A stretch of 48,864 bases of DNA. Origin: Corynebacterium kroppenstedtii (lineage in GTDB: Bacteria > Actinomycetota > Actinomycetes > Mycobacteriales > Mycobacteriaceae). The DNA is taken from assembly GCF_003243515.1 (NCBI RefSeq), contig NZ_QFRA01000026.1:1-48864 (forward strand), given 5' to 3'. A model generated the notes under the pieces. That model was not told the DNA's origin and ran no database searches. It saw nothing but the letters and a program-made list of their open reading frames with translations. Below are positions 1-9,203 of the stretch, one piece after another. Each line of letters begins with the position of its first letter. Within the stretch, counting starts at the first letter, position 1. A program made the translations under genes and the position numbers.

Positions 1-333
1 GTGGCTGAAAATTTTCACCGTCCCGGTCACGTATTTCCATTGATGGCACGCGACGGTGGTGTGTTGACACGAATTGGCCACACCGAAGCTGGAAGTGATT
101 TAGCTGCAATGGCCGGGTTTGCTCCGGTGGGCGCTATTGTAGAGATCATCGGACAAGACGGTGAGATGTTGCGTCTCCCTCAACTTGTTGGCTGGTGCGC
201 GGAGCGTGGCATTGCTCTCTCCACCATTGAGAAATTGCGGGAGTATCGTCAAGCCCAGCAGGAAGCTGGAGTGGATATTACTCAACGTACAGACGGTTCA
301 CTATTTTCTATTCCCAAGTCCAGTAAGAAGTAG
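1..333 (+). CDS. ribB: 3,4-dihydroxy-2-butanone-4-phosphate synthase (RibB-like), C-terminal part
   Basis: The frame is open at the left edge, so only the last 110 codons are seen. It begins within the region that in RibB reads RPGHVFPLxAxxGGVLxRxGHTEA, and the same residues are visible here (RPGHVFPLMARDGGVLTRIG, then HTEA), followed by an LxxLAGFxPxG-type stretch. This family converts ribulose-5-phosphate to 3,4-dihydroxy-2-butanone-4-phosphate plus formate for riboflavin synthesis in the cytoplasm. The protein ends shortly after the RibB domain, with no GTP cyclohydrolase II domain, so it is a stand-alone enzyme rather than a RibBA fusion. The stop codon touches the next gene, so the two are probably co-transcribed. 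GC is lower than in the ribosomal genes further right. It could be a paralogue serving a different pathway; the full gene is needed to tell. Confidence 0.8.
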   Translation: MAENFHRPGHVFPLMARDGGVLTRIGHTEAGSDLAAMAGFAPVGAIVEIIGQDGEMLRLPQLVGWCAERGIALSTIEKLREYRQAQQEAGVDITQRTDGSLFSIPKSSKK

Positions 334-341
334 TGATATCC

Positions 342-3300
342 ATGGCAAACTACAACACAACGCGGACTGGGCAATGGACCCGCAAAATTTCAACTCCGCG
401 TATTCATGATTTGGTTGTGCGTCATCTCGCTTATGTCGAAGGATTAGAAAACATCCCGCGTACTGGGCCGGTGGTTTTTGTGGCCAATCACTCCTCCTAC
501 ATGGATCACTTTGTCATGAAAACCGTAGTCGATGCTGTGCATCCTGGGAGAGTTTGGTTTCCAACGAAAGCAGAAGCTTTTGAAACATTCTTGTCACGTG
601 TGTGGCATGAATCAATGGATTGCTATCCGGTAGATCGTAATGCGCCGGGTGAAGAGGTCTTCCTTCGTGCTCGTGAGGTATTAGACCGCAATGACACCCT
701 CGTTTTGTATCCCGAGGGTACGAGGAATACAGGCGAAGGTCTACTTCCCTTTAAGACCGGTGCTTTCCGTATTGCTTTGGCTAATAAGGCCCCAGTCATT
801 CCAGTTGGTTTGTCGGGTCTCTCAGATGTTTTACCCAAAGGTGCGTCTATTCCACGTCGACGTCTGTTGTCGGTAGCTATCGGCAAACCACTAGCCGTAC
901 CCAGCGGCTGTGATGAACGCACGGCGGCTCGGCAAATGCGTGACGAGGCTTTTGATCGGATTTCAGGTCTAAAGTTTCGGGCAGCGCGTATTAATTCGAA
1001 GGACCACGGTCAGGCGCTGTGTGAGATGGTAGCACTGTCTCAGCAGATGGTAACCGAGAACCTCTCCGAGAATGGGCTGTTATCACCAGCGGCAGTGAAC
1101 AGGATAGGTTTGCTGTTGAAGATTGCTGATGCGACTTCAGATCGTCGTTTAGATCTCAAGGTACAACAAACCCGTCTAGGCGGATTCCGAGCACTAAATT
1201 CCACAACAGCTCTGGGCAAAATGTTTCGTGCAGCAATGGTTAATCAGAAAGCGTCTCGACTATCTGATCAGCATTCATCGTATGACTTCGCCGCTTACTT
1301 AGCCGGTCGCAGTGCTTTGGTGTTACCGAGGTGGCTAGGCGGTGGTCCCAACAAGGCGCTCACTCATTTCCGACGCGCGGCGGATCGTGAGGGAAGGATG
1401 GCATCCCAATCTTATGTGGGATTGGCCGAGGCTTGGACGGCATCGGGGCGTAACGATTGTGCCTTGGATGCTTATGAACAAGCTAAAGCCAACATCGATT
1501 CAAACGATCCTCGGGGAGCTGCGCGTAAAGAGAGAATCAACGCAGCGATCCAAAGGTTGGATTCCGCGGTTAAGGAAAGATGGGTTATGGTCGTTTCGTT
1601 TGTCCAACGTCATGTGAAAATAGTGGCCTTTCTCTGGGTGATCTTGTTCATACTAGGAGGAATTGGCGCTTTTCAACTCAACGGTGCAGTCAAGGCAGGT
1701 GGTTTTAATGATCAAAATGGCCAATCTTTTCTTGGTCAGGAGGTCAACAGAAAAGCATTCGGCGATGCCGAAAATGAGCTTTCAGTGGTACTCAAATCTG
1801 ATCGAGAGATTAGCCAATCTGAACTCGATGACGTAGCAGAATCCATCAAGGAACTTCCACATGTAGTGCGTGTGGCCGATGGGCGTGACGTTAAACAGCT
1901 GGTATCGGAATCAGGGCACACTCAGATTGTGCAAGTAGGTATCGACGCAGATAACACCACTACGCAGAACATGGTGCCTACCCTGCGCGACAAAGTAGAA
2001 AACACAGTCGAAGGTGCTGCGATACAGAGCCACGTCACCGGTGCCGCTGCTCTAGATTATGACTTAAATATTCAGTCTCAGTTGGATGCCTTGCATGCTG
2101 AAATGATCGCGTTCCCCCTGCTGATCGTGGTACTCTTGGTTATTTACCGATCGCTGGGGCCGACACTCGTAACCTTAACTATTGCTGGAGTTTGCCTTGC
2201 AGGCACTCAAGGGATCGGGACGCTTTTATCTAAGTTTATGGATGTGTCCAATATGTACATTACGGGTGCTTCCTTGATTGGATTGGCGGTCAGCGTAGAT
2301 TACTGTCTATTCCTTATTGCTCGATATAAGGAGAATCTTCAATCTGGCAGTAAGAAATCTGAAGCACTGCAACGTGCGACTCAAACGGCTGGACACGCTA
2401 TTCGCTTTGGCGAGTTGAGTGTTATTGCTGCTCTATGTGCACTATTCATTGCTCGCAACATGGTCTTTTCCTCTATTGCACTGGCAGGCATTATCGTAAC
2501 TACGATCGCGTTGCTAGCGTTATCTACCTTGGTTCCTGCACTCATTACTTTGCTTGGAGATAAACTGTTTTTCGGTAGGCTACCAGGATTCGATAATGCA
2601 ACAGTGGTGCGTGGTGAGAAAGACTCGCCCGTGCTGCGAGGGGCGCTTGCGAGACCCGCTGTTGTTGCATTAGCTGTGGTGATTCCACTGGCTTTGGCTG
2701 CCGTTCCGCTGGCTGGAATTAAGCTTCAGGTTCCAGTTGCTAGTGCGGGTATCCTACCGAAGGACAAGGATTCACGATTAGGTATGGAAGCAATTCAGTC
2801 GGAATTGGATGCTAGATCCTTATTTCCCACCAGCGTCACGATTGAAGGTGCTCCTGGAGAATCGGCTAGCGACGTTCAGCAACGAGCTGCGAAGCTCGTG
2901 AATCAGTTCCAGGACGTAAGACATGTAGATCAAGTTCTCGCACCCGGTACACGTGAGGCATCGTCTTCTCCGTACCCTCTGACTGATGCCCAAAAGAATG
3001 TGAACTATGCCCGCGTCATGGTTACATCCACCGGATTGCCAGATTCCGATGAAGCGCACGAGATGATTGATGACATCAAGGGTTTCACTGACGATCAGCC
3101 TGGTGTCTACGTTTCGGGTGCCACCGCACAAGGTTATGACTTTGATCAGCTTGTGGAGAAATCCATCCCTTGGATTGTTGCCACAGTACTGATTATTTCT
3201 CTGGCGCTCCTTGGATGGGCTTTCCGATCATGGCGCCTGCCTCTGTTAGCTGTGGTCTTAAATGGCTTGGTAGTCTCCGCAGCGATGGGGTTGCTGTCAC

Positions 3301-3716
3301 TTTTGTGAAAACTGTTTACAGGCGAATCCATTAACTCTGTAACTCCTATCGTGATTTTCGCTATTGTGTTTGGCCTGTCAATGGATTACATGGTGCTTAT
3401 GGCTTCTCGTATGAAGGAAGAGTTCATTAATGGTGCTGGTCATAACAGAGCAATTACTTTGGGCGTCTCAAAGACCTCGCGGCTAGTGATTTCCGCGGCG
3501 ATCATCATGATTGGTGTTTTTCTGTCCTTCATGGTTGCGGAAATCAGCATTGTGCGTGAACTGGGTTTGGGACTGGCTATGGCGGTAGCTATGGATGCAC
3601 TCATCGTTCGTCCCCTATTGCTCCCTTCCGTACTCAGCTTGATGGGACTACGTACATGGGGTGTATCCCGTGCAAATTCCACTTCCGCAGGGGAGGTGAG
3701 CAAAAGTGGAATCTAA
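342..3716 (+). pseudogene. PlsC-type acyltransferase fused to MMPL/RND transporter, interrupted by in-frame TGA
   Basis: One frame runs from the ATG at 342 (or a GTG at 333 overlapping the ribB stop) to TAA at 3714-3716, about 1124 residues, broken by a single TGA at 3306-3308. Residues 1-220 resemble glycerol-phosphate acyltransferases: the HX4D motif (HSSYMD, about residue 50) and the PEGTR motif (about 124) are present. Residues 330-400 are helical and TPR-like. From about 425 there is an MMPL transporter: a first transmembrane helix, an extracytoplasmic loop, a bundle with the GLAVSVDYCLF proton-relay motif (about 652), a second loop, then after the TGA the matching FGLSMDYMVLMASR motif (about 1014). 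The stop removes the last helices and the second relay motif. The downstream part could only be made by readthrough or by reinitiation at GTG 3351. A fused acyltransferase and exporter suggests that an acylated lipid is made and exported; the substrate is unknown. Confidence 0.8.
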
Positions 3717-3828
3717 CGCGCAAGATCAGGAACAGTGGCCGTTCGAAAATGCTGACATCGTCAATCTCTATCCGGTCGAGCTGCCTGAGAAAGAACAGGT
3801 TACACTGCTTCCGCAGTCTTTAAATTAA
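3706..3828 (+). CDS. small ORF of 40 residues, unknown function
   Basis: A GTG at 3706 is preceded by a strong Shine-Dalgarno sequence (GGGGAGG at 3690-3696, 9 bases upstream). The ORF overlaps the end of the MMPL gene by 11 bases and stops at TAA 3826-3828. The predicted peptide is acidic and polar, starts VESNAQDQEQWPFE and ends LLPQSLN, with no membrane segment or signal peptide that I can see. I do not recognise it. Translational coupling to the MMPL gene and the good ribosome binding site argue that it is or was translated. It could be a small regulatory or precursor peptide, or the stub of a longer lost gene; the large inverted repeat begins 18 bases later. Confidence 0.4.
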   Translation: MESNAQDQEQWPFENADIVNLYPVELPEKEQVTLLPQSLN

Positions 3829-3846
3829 AGGAGATACAGGCGAAAC

Positions 3847-3894
3847 CATACTAGTGTTCACGCACGTTAAAGAGTGTACGTGAACACTAGTATG
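3847..3894. terminator. 19-bp inverted repeat hairpin at end of the ribB-MMPL unit
   Basis: Arms 3847-3865 and 3876-3894 are complementary with one mismatch around a 10-base loop (left arm CATACTAGTGTTCACGCAC). It lies just beyond the stop of the 40-codon ORF. No T-run follows, so it is either a tail-less terminator, common in actinobacteria, or a protein or recombinase site. The length and near-perfection are unusual for a simple terminator. Confidence 0.5.
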
Positions 3895-4082
3895 ATTTGC
3901 TGGTCGTACGCCCTCATCTTTGCGTCAGCACTGGTGTGCTGAGTATCATCATGCGCAACGTAAGACGGAAAAGTGTTTTCAGACGCAACCAATTTCGAGC
4001 GTTAGGTGTGGCTGACGTAATGGTCAGAGTGAATTGCAAACACTGAAGCTAATTTCTCTAAACGGTTACCGCTCGAGCCACA

Positions 4083-4117
4083 TTCCTATCCCACGGTTGG
4101 GAACTGTGGGATAGGAA
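4083..4117. terminator. 16-bp hairpin beyond the HTH gene remnant
   Basis: Arms 4083-4098 and 4102-4117 pair with a single mismatch and a 3-base loop (right arm ends GTGGGATAGGAA). The hairpin is 14 bases beyond the stop of the minus-strand gene ending at 4132 and probably terminates it. No clear U-tract is present on either strand. Confidence 0.45.
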
Positions 4118-4131
4118 CACGCGCGGCTAGG

Positions 4132-4612
4132 TTAATTCATTGCGCAGGCTGTGGTAATTACAGCGTCGTCCACACCAAGATCGCGAGCCACTTCGATATA
4201 TGGTTGGGCCGTCACGAACGTCGTCTCAGTGTACTTGTCCCAGTAGGCCGCTGCCTGTGCGCGACGCAGTGTACGCCCAGCCTCGCCGCGGTGGCGATAG
4301 GTGGCTAAGAGGTCACGAATATCGTCACTGGTGAGTGAACCTTTTCGAAAAGAAACGGTTTGTCGGTCGAGTTCTTGCGCGATCTCTCGGAGGGTGTGGC
4401 CGTACTCCACGGCCTCCGCAATCGCGATCTCCCTCGCTGCCAACTCCAATTGTTGCAGGCCTTCGGTCTTGACTGTGTCCTCGTCGATCTCATCTCCGAC
4501 GGAGAAATCGAGGCCGACTTGTACACATGAGAGAAGCCTGACCAGCTCTACGAGGTCGGGTGGGTAAACGGAAATGGTATGTGTGAGCTTCCAGCACGAG
4601 AACCCTTGTCAC
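4132..4612 (-). pseudogene. broken helix-turn-helix protein of unknown function
   Basis: The minus-strand frame ending at 4132 has convincing amino acid content: an acidic segment (FSVGDEIDEDTVKTEGLQQL), a helical HTH-like stretch (AREIAIAEAVEYGHTLREI, then AQELDRQTV) and a helical C-terminus. It is open upstream to a TGA at 4609-4611 but has no ATG, GTG or TTG before the TTG at 4447-4449, and that TTG would delete the acidic part. A GTG at 4610-4612 in the next frame reads VTRVLVLEAHTY and would continue naturally into TISVYPPDLVELVRLL after a one-base shift near 4575. I therefore read it as one gene with a 5' frameshift. Family and role are not recognised; a DNA-binding role is inferred only from the HTH-like helix pair. 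Confidence 0.45.
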
Positions 4613-4790
4613 TGTGAAACCTGCGCACATGAAAAACGCCTGAGATTCAATGTCCACGCTGCGTTAATGAGCTCTTCGCTTATGCTCATCTTCTCGTTGA
4701 ATAAGGGCCGCGTGTTGTCGTCGTACTAGGTAGTTGATTTGAATTCATCTTCCAGAGCACCAAGAATTAGGCCTTTACTCTCTAGTCGGG

Positions 4791-4886
4791 GAAAACTGCG
4801 GGGGAATTTCGGGTGCCCTGACCAAAAGTGCGGGGGTATAAGGGCGAAAAATGGCCGAAAATTGACCATATACCCCCGCAGTTTTC
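4791..4886. repeat. palindromic 93-96 bp repeat, copy 1
   Basis: The element starts GAAAACTGCGGGGG and ends CCCCCGCAGTTTTC, giving 14-bp terminal inverted repeats. A second direct copy of the left half-site sits at about 4824-4842 and pairs with the right arm over a loop containing GCGAAAAATGGCC. Related copies are at 20767-20859 and 30749-30841 in the same orientation. Copy 1 lies beyond the 3' end of rpoC. ORFs drawn through it are artefacts of the palindrome. Confidence 0.8.
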
Positions 4887-4917
4887 GGCTGATACGTCCA
4901 GTTTCGGATAACCCGTT

Positions 4918-4950
4918 CACCTGTGCCCGCGGGAAATGCGGGCACAGGTG
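4918..4950. repeat. perfect 13-bp hairpin
   Basis: Arms CACCTGTGCCCGC (4918-4930) and GCGGGCACAGGTG (4938-4950) flank a 7-base loop. It stands between the rpoC terminator and repeat copy 1. It may be a second, tail-less terminator for rpoC. Confidence 0.5.
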
Positions 4951-5051
4951 TTGCCACTACGTAAACCACACGAAACCCTAAGCGACCCAGCCCGTGTGGC
5001 TCTCCAAGACACGAAGACATAACAATCGACATAAGGCCCAGTAAAAATAGA

Positions 5052-5089
5052 AAATTCCCGGATGCGAGAAAACTCGCACCCGGGAATTT
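5052..5089 (-). terminator. rho-independent terminator of rpoC
   Basis: A 17-bp stem (5052-5068 with 5073-5089, one mismatch) and a 4-base loop lie about 50 bases beyond the rpoC stop. On the minus strand the stem is followed by a U-rich run (TCTATTTTTAC). It closes the rpoB-rpoC unit. Confidence 0.85.
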
Positions 5090-5138
5090 ACCGATCAATC
5101 ATTTTCGAGCGGCGGCACACCACTCCTTAAAGGCTCAC

Positions 5139-8100
5139 CTAACTGATGTCACCAAAGCCTCCATCAAAGCCCTGGTCATCCAGGCGAACAGCCGCGCCGG
5201 TGAACTCGCCGTATGCGCCGTCGTCGCCATAGAAGCCGTCGCCATAGCTGGTATTCATAGAGAACGCCTGTGCACGGGCCTCCTCGGTCGGCTCAACCGA
5301 AATGTTCCGGTAGCGGGAGATGCCGGTACCAGCCGGTATGAGTTTACCGATGATCACGTTCTCCTTCAGACCGATGAGCTTATCGGACCGCTTGTTGATC
5401 GCCGCATCGGTAAGGACACGTGTGGTCTCTTGGAACGACGCCGCGGACAACCAGGATTCCGTTGCCAACGAAGCCTTGGTAATGCCCATGATTTCCTGAC
5501 GGAAGGAGGCACCCTCCCCACCATTTGCACTGACGGTCTTGTTCACAGCTTTCGCTTCGTTCCGGTCAATCAGGGTGCCCGGGAGAAATTCGGTAGATCC
5601 CGACTCAACGACGGTCACGCGACGCAACATCTGACGAACGATGATCTCGATGTGCTTATCGTGGATCGCCACACCCTGGTCACGGTAGACCTTCTGGACC
5701 TGCTCGATGAGGTGTTTTTGCACACCTTTCATACCTTCGACGCGCAGAACCTCGTGCGGATCGGGAGCTCCACGCAGCAAGGGCTGGCCCGCGACAACGT
5801 GGTCGCCGGTGCGTAGCTGGTGTTCGAATCCGCCGGGTTCCTGCGTCACTGCCAGCCCTTGGCGCTTCGACAGCTTCTCGTACACGACCTCGTCCTCGCC
5901 GTTGTCGGGCGTGATGGTCAGCGTGTAGAAGTTGCCGTCGTCCTCGAGCTTGATCGTGCCCTCAATGGATGCGATCGGTGCCTGATTCTTGGGCACACGG
6001 GCCTCGAAGAGTTCCTGCACGCGCGGCAGGCCACCGGTGATGTCGCCACCGACACCACCTTGGTGGAACGTACGCATGGTCAGCTGCGTACCAGGCTCAC
6101 CAATGGATTGCGCGGCGACGATACCGACGGCTTCACCGATGTCCACCTTCTGACCAGTGGCCATGGATCGCCCGTAGCACGTCGCGCACACACCGGTGAC
6201 GGTTTCGCACATCATGACGGTCCGGACACTAGCGGTCCGCACGCCCTCGGCAACCATCTTCTTGGCTTCGGCATCGCCGATGAAAGCGTCTCGTTCGTAG
6301 ATGACGTCGCCCTTGTCATTGACAGCGTCTGTGGCCAGGTAACGGCCGATCAGCCCGGTCTCCAAGAAGTCAGCCCGGGTGAATTCTCCCGTTTCGTTGC
6401 CCTCGGCGTCCAGCACGGGCTTAGCGACGTCGACATCCAGCCCCCTCTTTGTGCCACAGTCATCTTCGCGGACGATAACGTCCTGAGCAACGTCGACAAG
6501 ACGACGAGTGAGGTAACCGGAATCGGCGGTACGCAGAGCGGTGTCGGCCAGGCCCTTACGAGAGCCGTGCGAGTTGTTGAAGTACTCCAACACCGAGAGG
6601 CCTTCACGGAAGGAGGTCTTGATCGGGCGGGTGATGTAGTCACCGCGCGAGTTCGTGACCATACCCTTCATGCCGGCCAGTGTCCAGATCTGGCGCATGT
6701 TACCGGCGGCACCGGACTTCACGATCATGGGGATCGGGTTGTCGTCTGGGTAGATCTTCTCGACAGACTCACCAACGAAGTCGGTGCATTCCTTCCACAG
6801 GTCGACCAGGGTTCGGTAGCGTTCTTCGTTGTTGATCTTGCCTCGGGCGAGCTTCTTCTCGATAGTCGCAGCCTGCTTCTCGTACCACTGCAGGATTTCT
6901 TCCTTGTTGGGAAGAACGAGCACGTCGTCCATGGAGATGGTGACGCAGGACCGGGTTGCCCAGTAGAAGCCGGCGTCCTTCATCTTGTCGACGGTCTGCG
7001 CGACGGTGATCATGGGGTACCGTGCGGCGAGGTCGTTGATGATGACGGCCTGTGCCTTCTTCGCCATCACACCGTTGACGAACGGGTAGTTCCACGGCAG
7101 CAGCTCGTTGAACATGATGCGTCCGAGGGTGGTGTGGGCGGTCCACTTCTGGCCGCGCTGCCATCCGTCGGGGAACAGTTCTGCCTCGATGTCCTCCGGC
7201 GGGCGGAGGTGGCTGATGCGCACCTCGATGGGCGCCTGGAGACCAAGCACTCCGCGGTCGCGCGCCATGAGGGCCTCGGCGAAGGACGAGTACGTGCCAC
7301 GCTTCGGGCCGTTCTCGTCGGCTTTGTGGTAGGCGCCTTCGCCACCGAGCTGGTCCTCGCTCTTTTCCAGGGTGAGGAAGTACAGGCCGGTCACCATGTC
7401 CAGACGCGGCATGGCCAGTGGTTTACCGGATGCCGGCGACAGAATGTTGTTGGAGGCGAGCATCAGGACGCGGGCCTCAGCCTGGGCCTCCGCAGACAGC
7501 GGCAGGTGGACAGCCATCTGGTCACCGTCGAAGTCAGCGTTGAAGGCCTCACACGCCAGAGGGTGCAGCTGGATAGCTTTTCCCTCGACGAGGACTGGCT
7601 CGAACGCCTGAATACCCAGGCGGTGCAGCGTCGGCGCACGGTTGAGCATGACGGGGTGCTCTGCGATGGCTTCTTCGAGCACATCCCACACTTCGGGCCG
7701 CTGGCGCTCCACCATCCGCTTCGCAGAGCGAATGTTCTGGGCATAGGACTTCTCCACCAGGCGCTTCATGACGAATGGCTTGAACAGCTCCAACGCCATA
7801 AGCTTCGGCAGACCGCACTGGTGCAGTTTCAACTGTGGGCCGACAATAATCACCGAACGGCCGGAGTAGTCGACACGCTTACCCAGCAGGTTCTGACGGA
7901 AGCGCCCCTGCTTACCTTTCAGCAGGTCAGAGAGCGACTTCAACGGACGGTTGCCGGGGCCCGTGACGGGGCGTCCGCGACGGCCGTTGTCGAAGAGGGC
8001 GTCGACGGATTCCTGAAGCATGCGCTTCTCGTTGTTCACGATGATCTCGGGCGCGCCGAGGTCGATCATGCGCTTCAGGCGGTTGTTGCGGTTGATGACG

Positions 8101-9137
8101 CGACGGTACAAGTCGTTGAGGTCCGACGTCGCGAACCGGCCACCGTCGAGCTGAACCATCGGGCGGAGCTCGGGCGGAATCACCGGGATGGCGTCCAGGA
8201 CCATCGCTGCCGGATCGTTACCGGAACGCAGGAATGCGGCAACAACGCGCAGACGCTTGAGCGCACGGACCTGCTTTTGTCCCTTACCGTCGCGGATAAC
8301 CTCGCTGAGTTTCTCCGCTTCTGCTTCGAGGTCAAAGTTCTTGATCAGCGTCTGGATGGCTTCTGCACCCATGCCGCCGGTGAAGTAGTCCTCGTAGCGG
8401 TCAACAAGCTCGGAGTAGATGGTTTCGTCGACGATCATCTGCTTGGGAGCAAGCTTGATGAACGTGTTCCAGATCTCGTCGAGGCGGTCGATTTCACGCT
8501 CGGCACGCTCACGGATGTGGCGCATCTCGCGCTCGGCGGCGTTCTGCACCTTGCGCTTGGCATCGGCTTTCGCACCGTTGGACTCGAGCTCTTTGAGGTC
8601 TTCTTCCAGCTTCTGCTGGCGCTCCGCGAGTTCTTCGTCGCGGTCAGCCTCGACCTCTTTCTTCTCCATGAACATGTCGGCTTCGAGGGTTTCCTGGTCC
8701 ATGTGACGGGCCTCCTCGTCCACCGAGGTGATGATGTTCGCCGCGAAGTAGATGATCTTTTCCAGATCTTTCGGCGCGAGGTCCAGCAGGTACCCCAGGC
8801 GTGAGGGCACGCCCTTGAAGTACCAGATGTGGGTGACGGGCGCGGCCAGCTCGATGTGGCCCATGCGCTCACGGCGGACCTTGGATTTGGTCACTTCCAC
8901 GCCGCAGCGTTCACAGACGATGCCCTTGTAGCGGACTCGCTTGTACTTACCGCAGGCACATTCCCAGTCGCGGGTTGGCCCGAAGATGCGTTCGCAGAAC
9001 AGGCCGTCCTTCTCGGGTTTGAGGGTGCGGTAGTTGATGGTCTCGGGCTTCTTGACCTCGCCGTGTGACCAGCGACGGATGTCATCGGCCGTGGCGAGAC
9101 CGATGCGGAGCTCGTCGAAAAGATTGACGTCGAGCAC
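5139..9137 (-). CDS. rpoC: DNA-directed RNA polymerase subunit beta'
   Basis: This is the largest RNA polymerase subunit and provides the catalytic Mg-binding loop: NADFDGDQMAVH is present. The first zinc site (CACG ... CERCG) lies near residues 60-80 and the second (CETVTGVCATCYG) in the C-terminal half. Length is about 1332 residues, normal for actinobacteria. The frame is open to 9161, but I prefer the GTG at 9135-9137: the protein then starts VLDVNLFDELRIGLA as in relatives, and GGGGAAAGGACG stands just upstream. It follows rpoB by 66 bases and is co-transcribed with it; a strong terminator follows at 5052-5089. Nothing looks damaged. Confidence 0.98.
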   Translation of the reverse strand: MLDVNLFDELRIGLATADDIRRWSHGEVKKPETINYRTLKPEKDGLFCERIFGPTRDWECACGKYKRVRYKGIVCERCGVEVTKSKVRRERMGHIELAAPVTHIWYFKGVPSRLGYLLDLAPKDLEKIIYFAANIITSVDEEARHMDQETLEADMFMEKKEVEADRDEELAERQQKLEEDLKELESNGAKADAKRKVQNAAEREMRHIRERAEREIDRLDEIWNTFIKLAPKQMIVDETIYSELVDRYEDYFTGGMGAEAIQTLIKNFDLEAEAEKLSEVIRDGKGQKQVRALKRLRVVAAFLRSGNDPAAMVLDAIPVIPPELRPMVQLDGGRFATSDLNDLYRRVINRNNRLKRMIDLGAPEIIVNNEKRMLQESVDALFDNGRRGRPVTGPGNRPLKSLSDLLKGKQGRFRQNLLGKRVDYSGRSVIIVGPQLKLHQCGLPKLMALELFKPFVMKRLVEKSYAQNIRSAKRMVERQRPEVWDVLEEAIAEHPVMLNRAPTLHRLGIQAFEPVLVEGKAIQLHPLACEAFNADFDGDQMAVHLPLSAEAQAEARVLMLASNNILSPASGKPLAMPRLDMVTGLYFLTLEKSEDQLGGEGAYHKADENGPKRGTYSSFAEALMARDRGVLGLQAPIEVRISHLRPPEDIEAELFPDGWQRGQKWTAHTTLGRIMFNELLPWNYPFVNGVMAKKAQAVIINDLAARYPMITVAQTVDKMKDAGFYWATRSCVTISMDDVLVLPNKEEILQWYEKQAATIEKKLARGKINNEERYRTLVDLWKECTDFVGESVEKIYPDDNPIPMIVKSGAAGNMRQIWTLAGMKGMVTNSRGDYITRPIKTSFREGLSVLEYFNNSHGSRKGLADTALRTADSGYLTRRLVDVAQDVIVREDDCGTKRGLDVDVAKPVLDAEGNETGEFTRADFLETGLIGRYLATDAVNDKGDVIYERDAFIGDAEAKKMVAEGVRTASVRTVMMCETVTGVCATCYGRSMATGQKVDIGEAVGIVAAQSIGEPGTQLTMRTFHQGGVGGDITGGLPRVQELFEARVPKNQAPIASIEGTIKLEDDGNFYTLTITPDNGEDEVVYEKLSKRQGLAVTQEPGGFEHQLRTGDHVVAGQPLLRGAPDPHEVLRVEGMKGVQKHLIEQVQKVYRDQGVAIHDKHIEIIVRQMLRRVTVVESGSTEFLPGTLIDRNEAKAVNKTVSANGGEGASFRQEIMGITKASLATESWLSAASFQETTRVLTDAAINKRSDKLIGLKENVIIGKLIPAGTGISRYRNISVEPTEEARAQAFSMNTSYGDGFYGDDGAYGEFTGAAVRLDDQGFDGGFGDIS

Positions 9138-9203
9138 GTAACGTCCTTTCCCCTCGTTCACGAGGGTTGTTCGGATGATTACTGGTTACTAGTTGGGAGG
9201 TCT

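Noticed and set aside
4775..5098. ORFs across the palindromic repeats (also near 20569-20900 and 30685-31026)
   Set aside because: They translate the repeat itself; the shared peptide comes from the repeat, not from a gene family.
5820..8804. 994-codon plus-strand ORF opposite rpoC
   Set aside because: It is antisense to conserved rpoC codons; such long shadows arise from codon bias. The translation is His/Val/Asp-rich without domains or a ribosome binding site.
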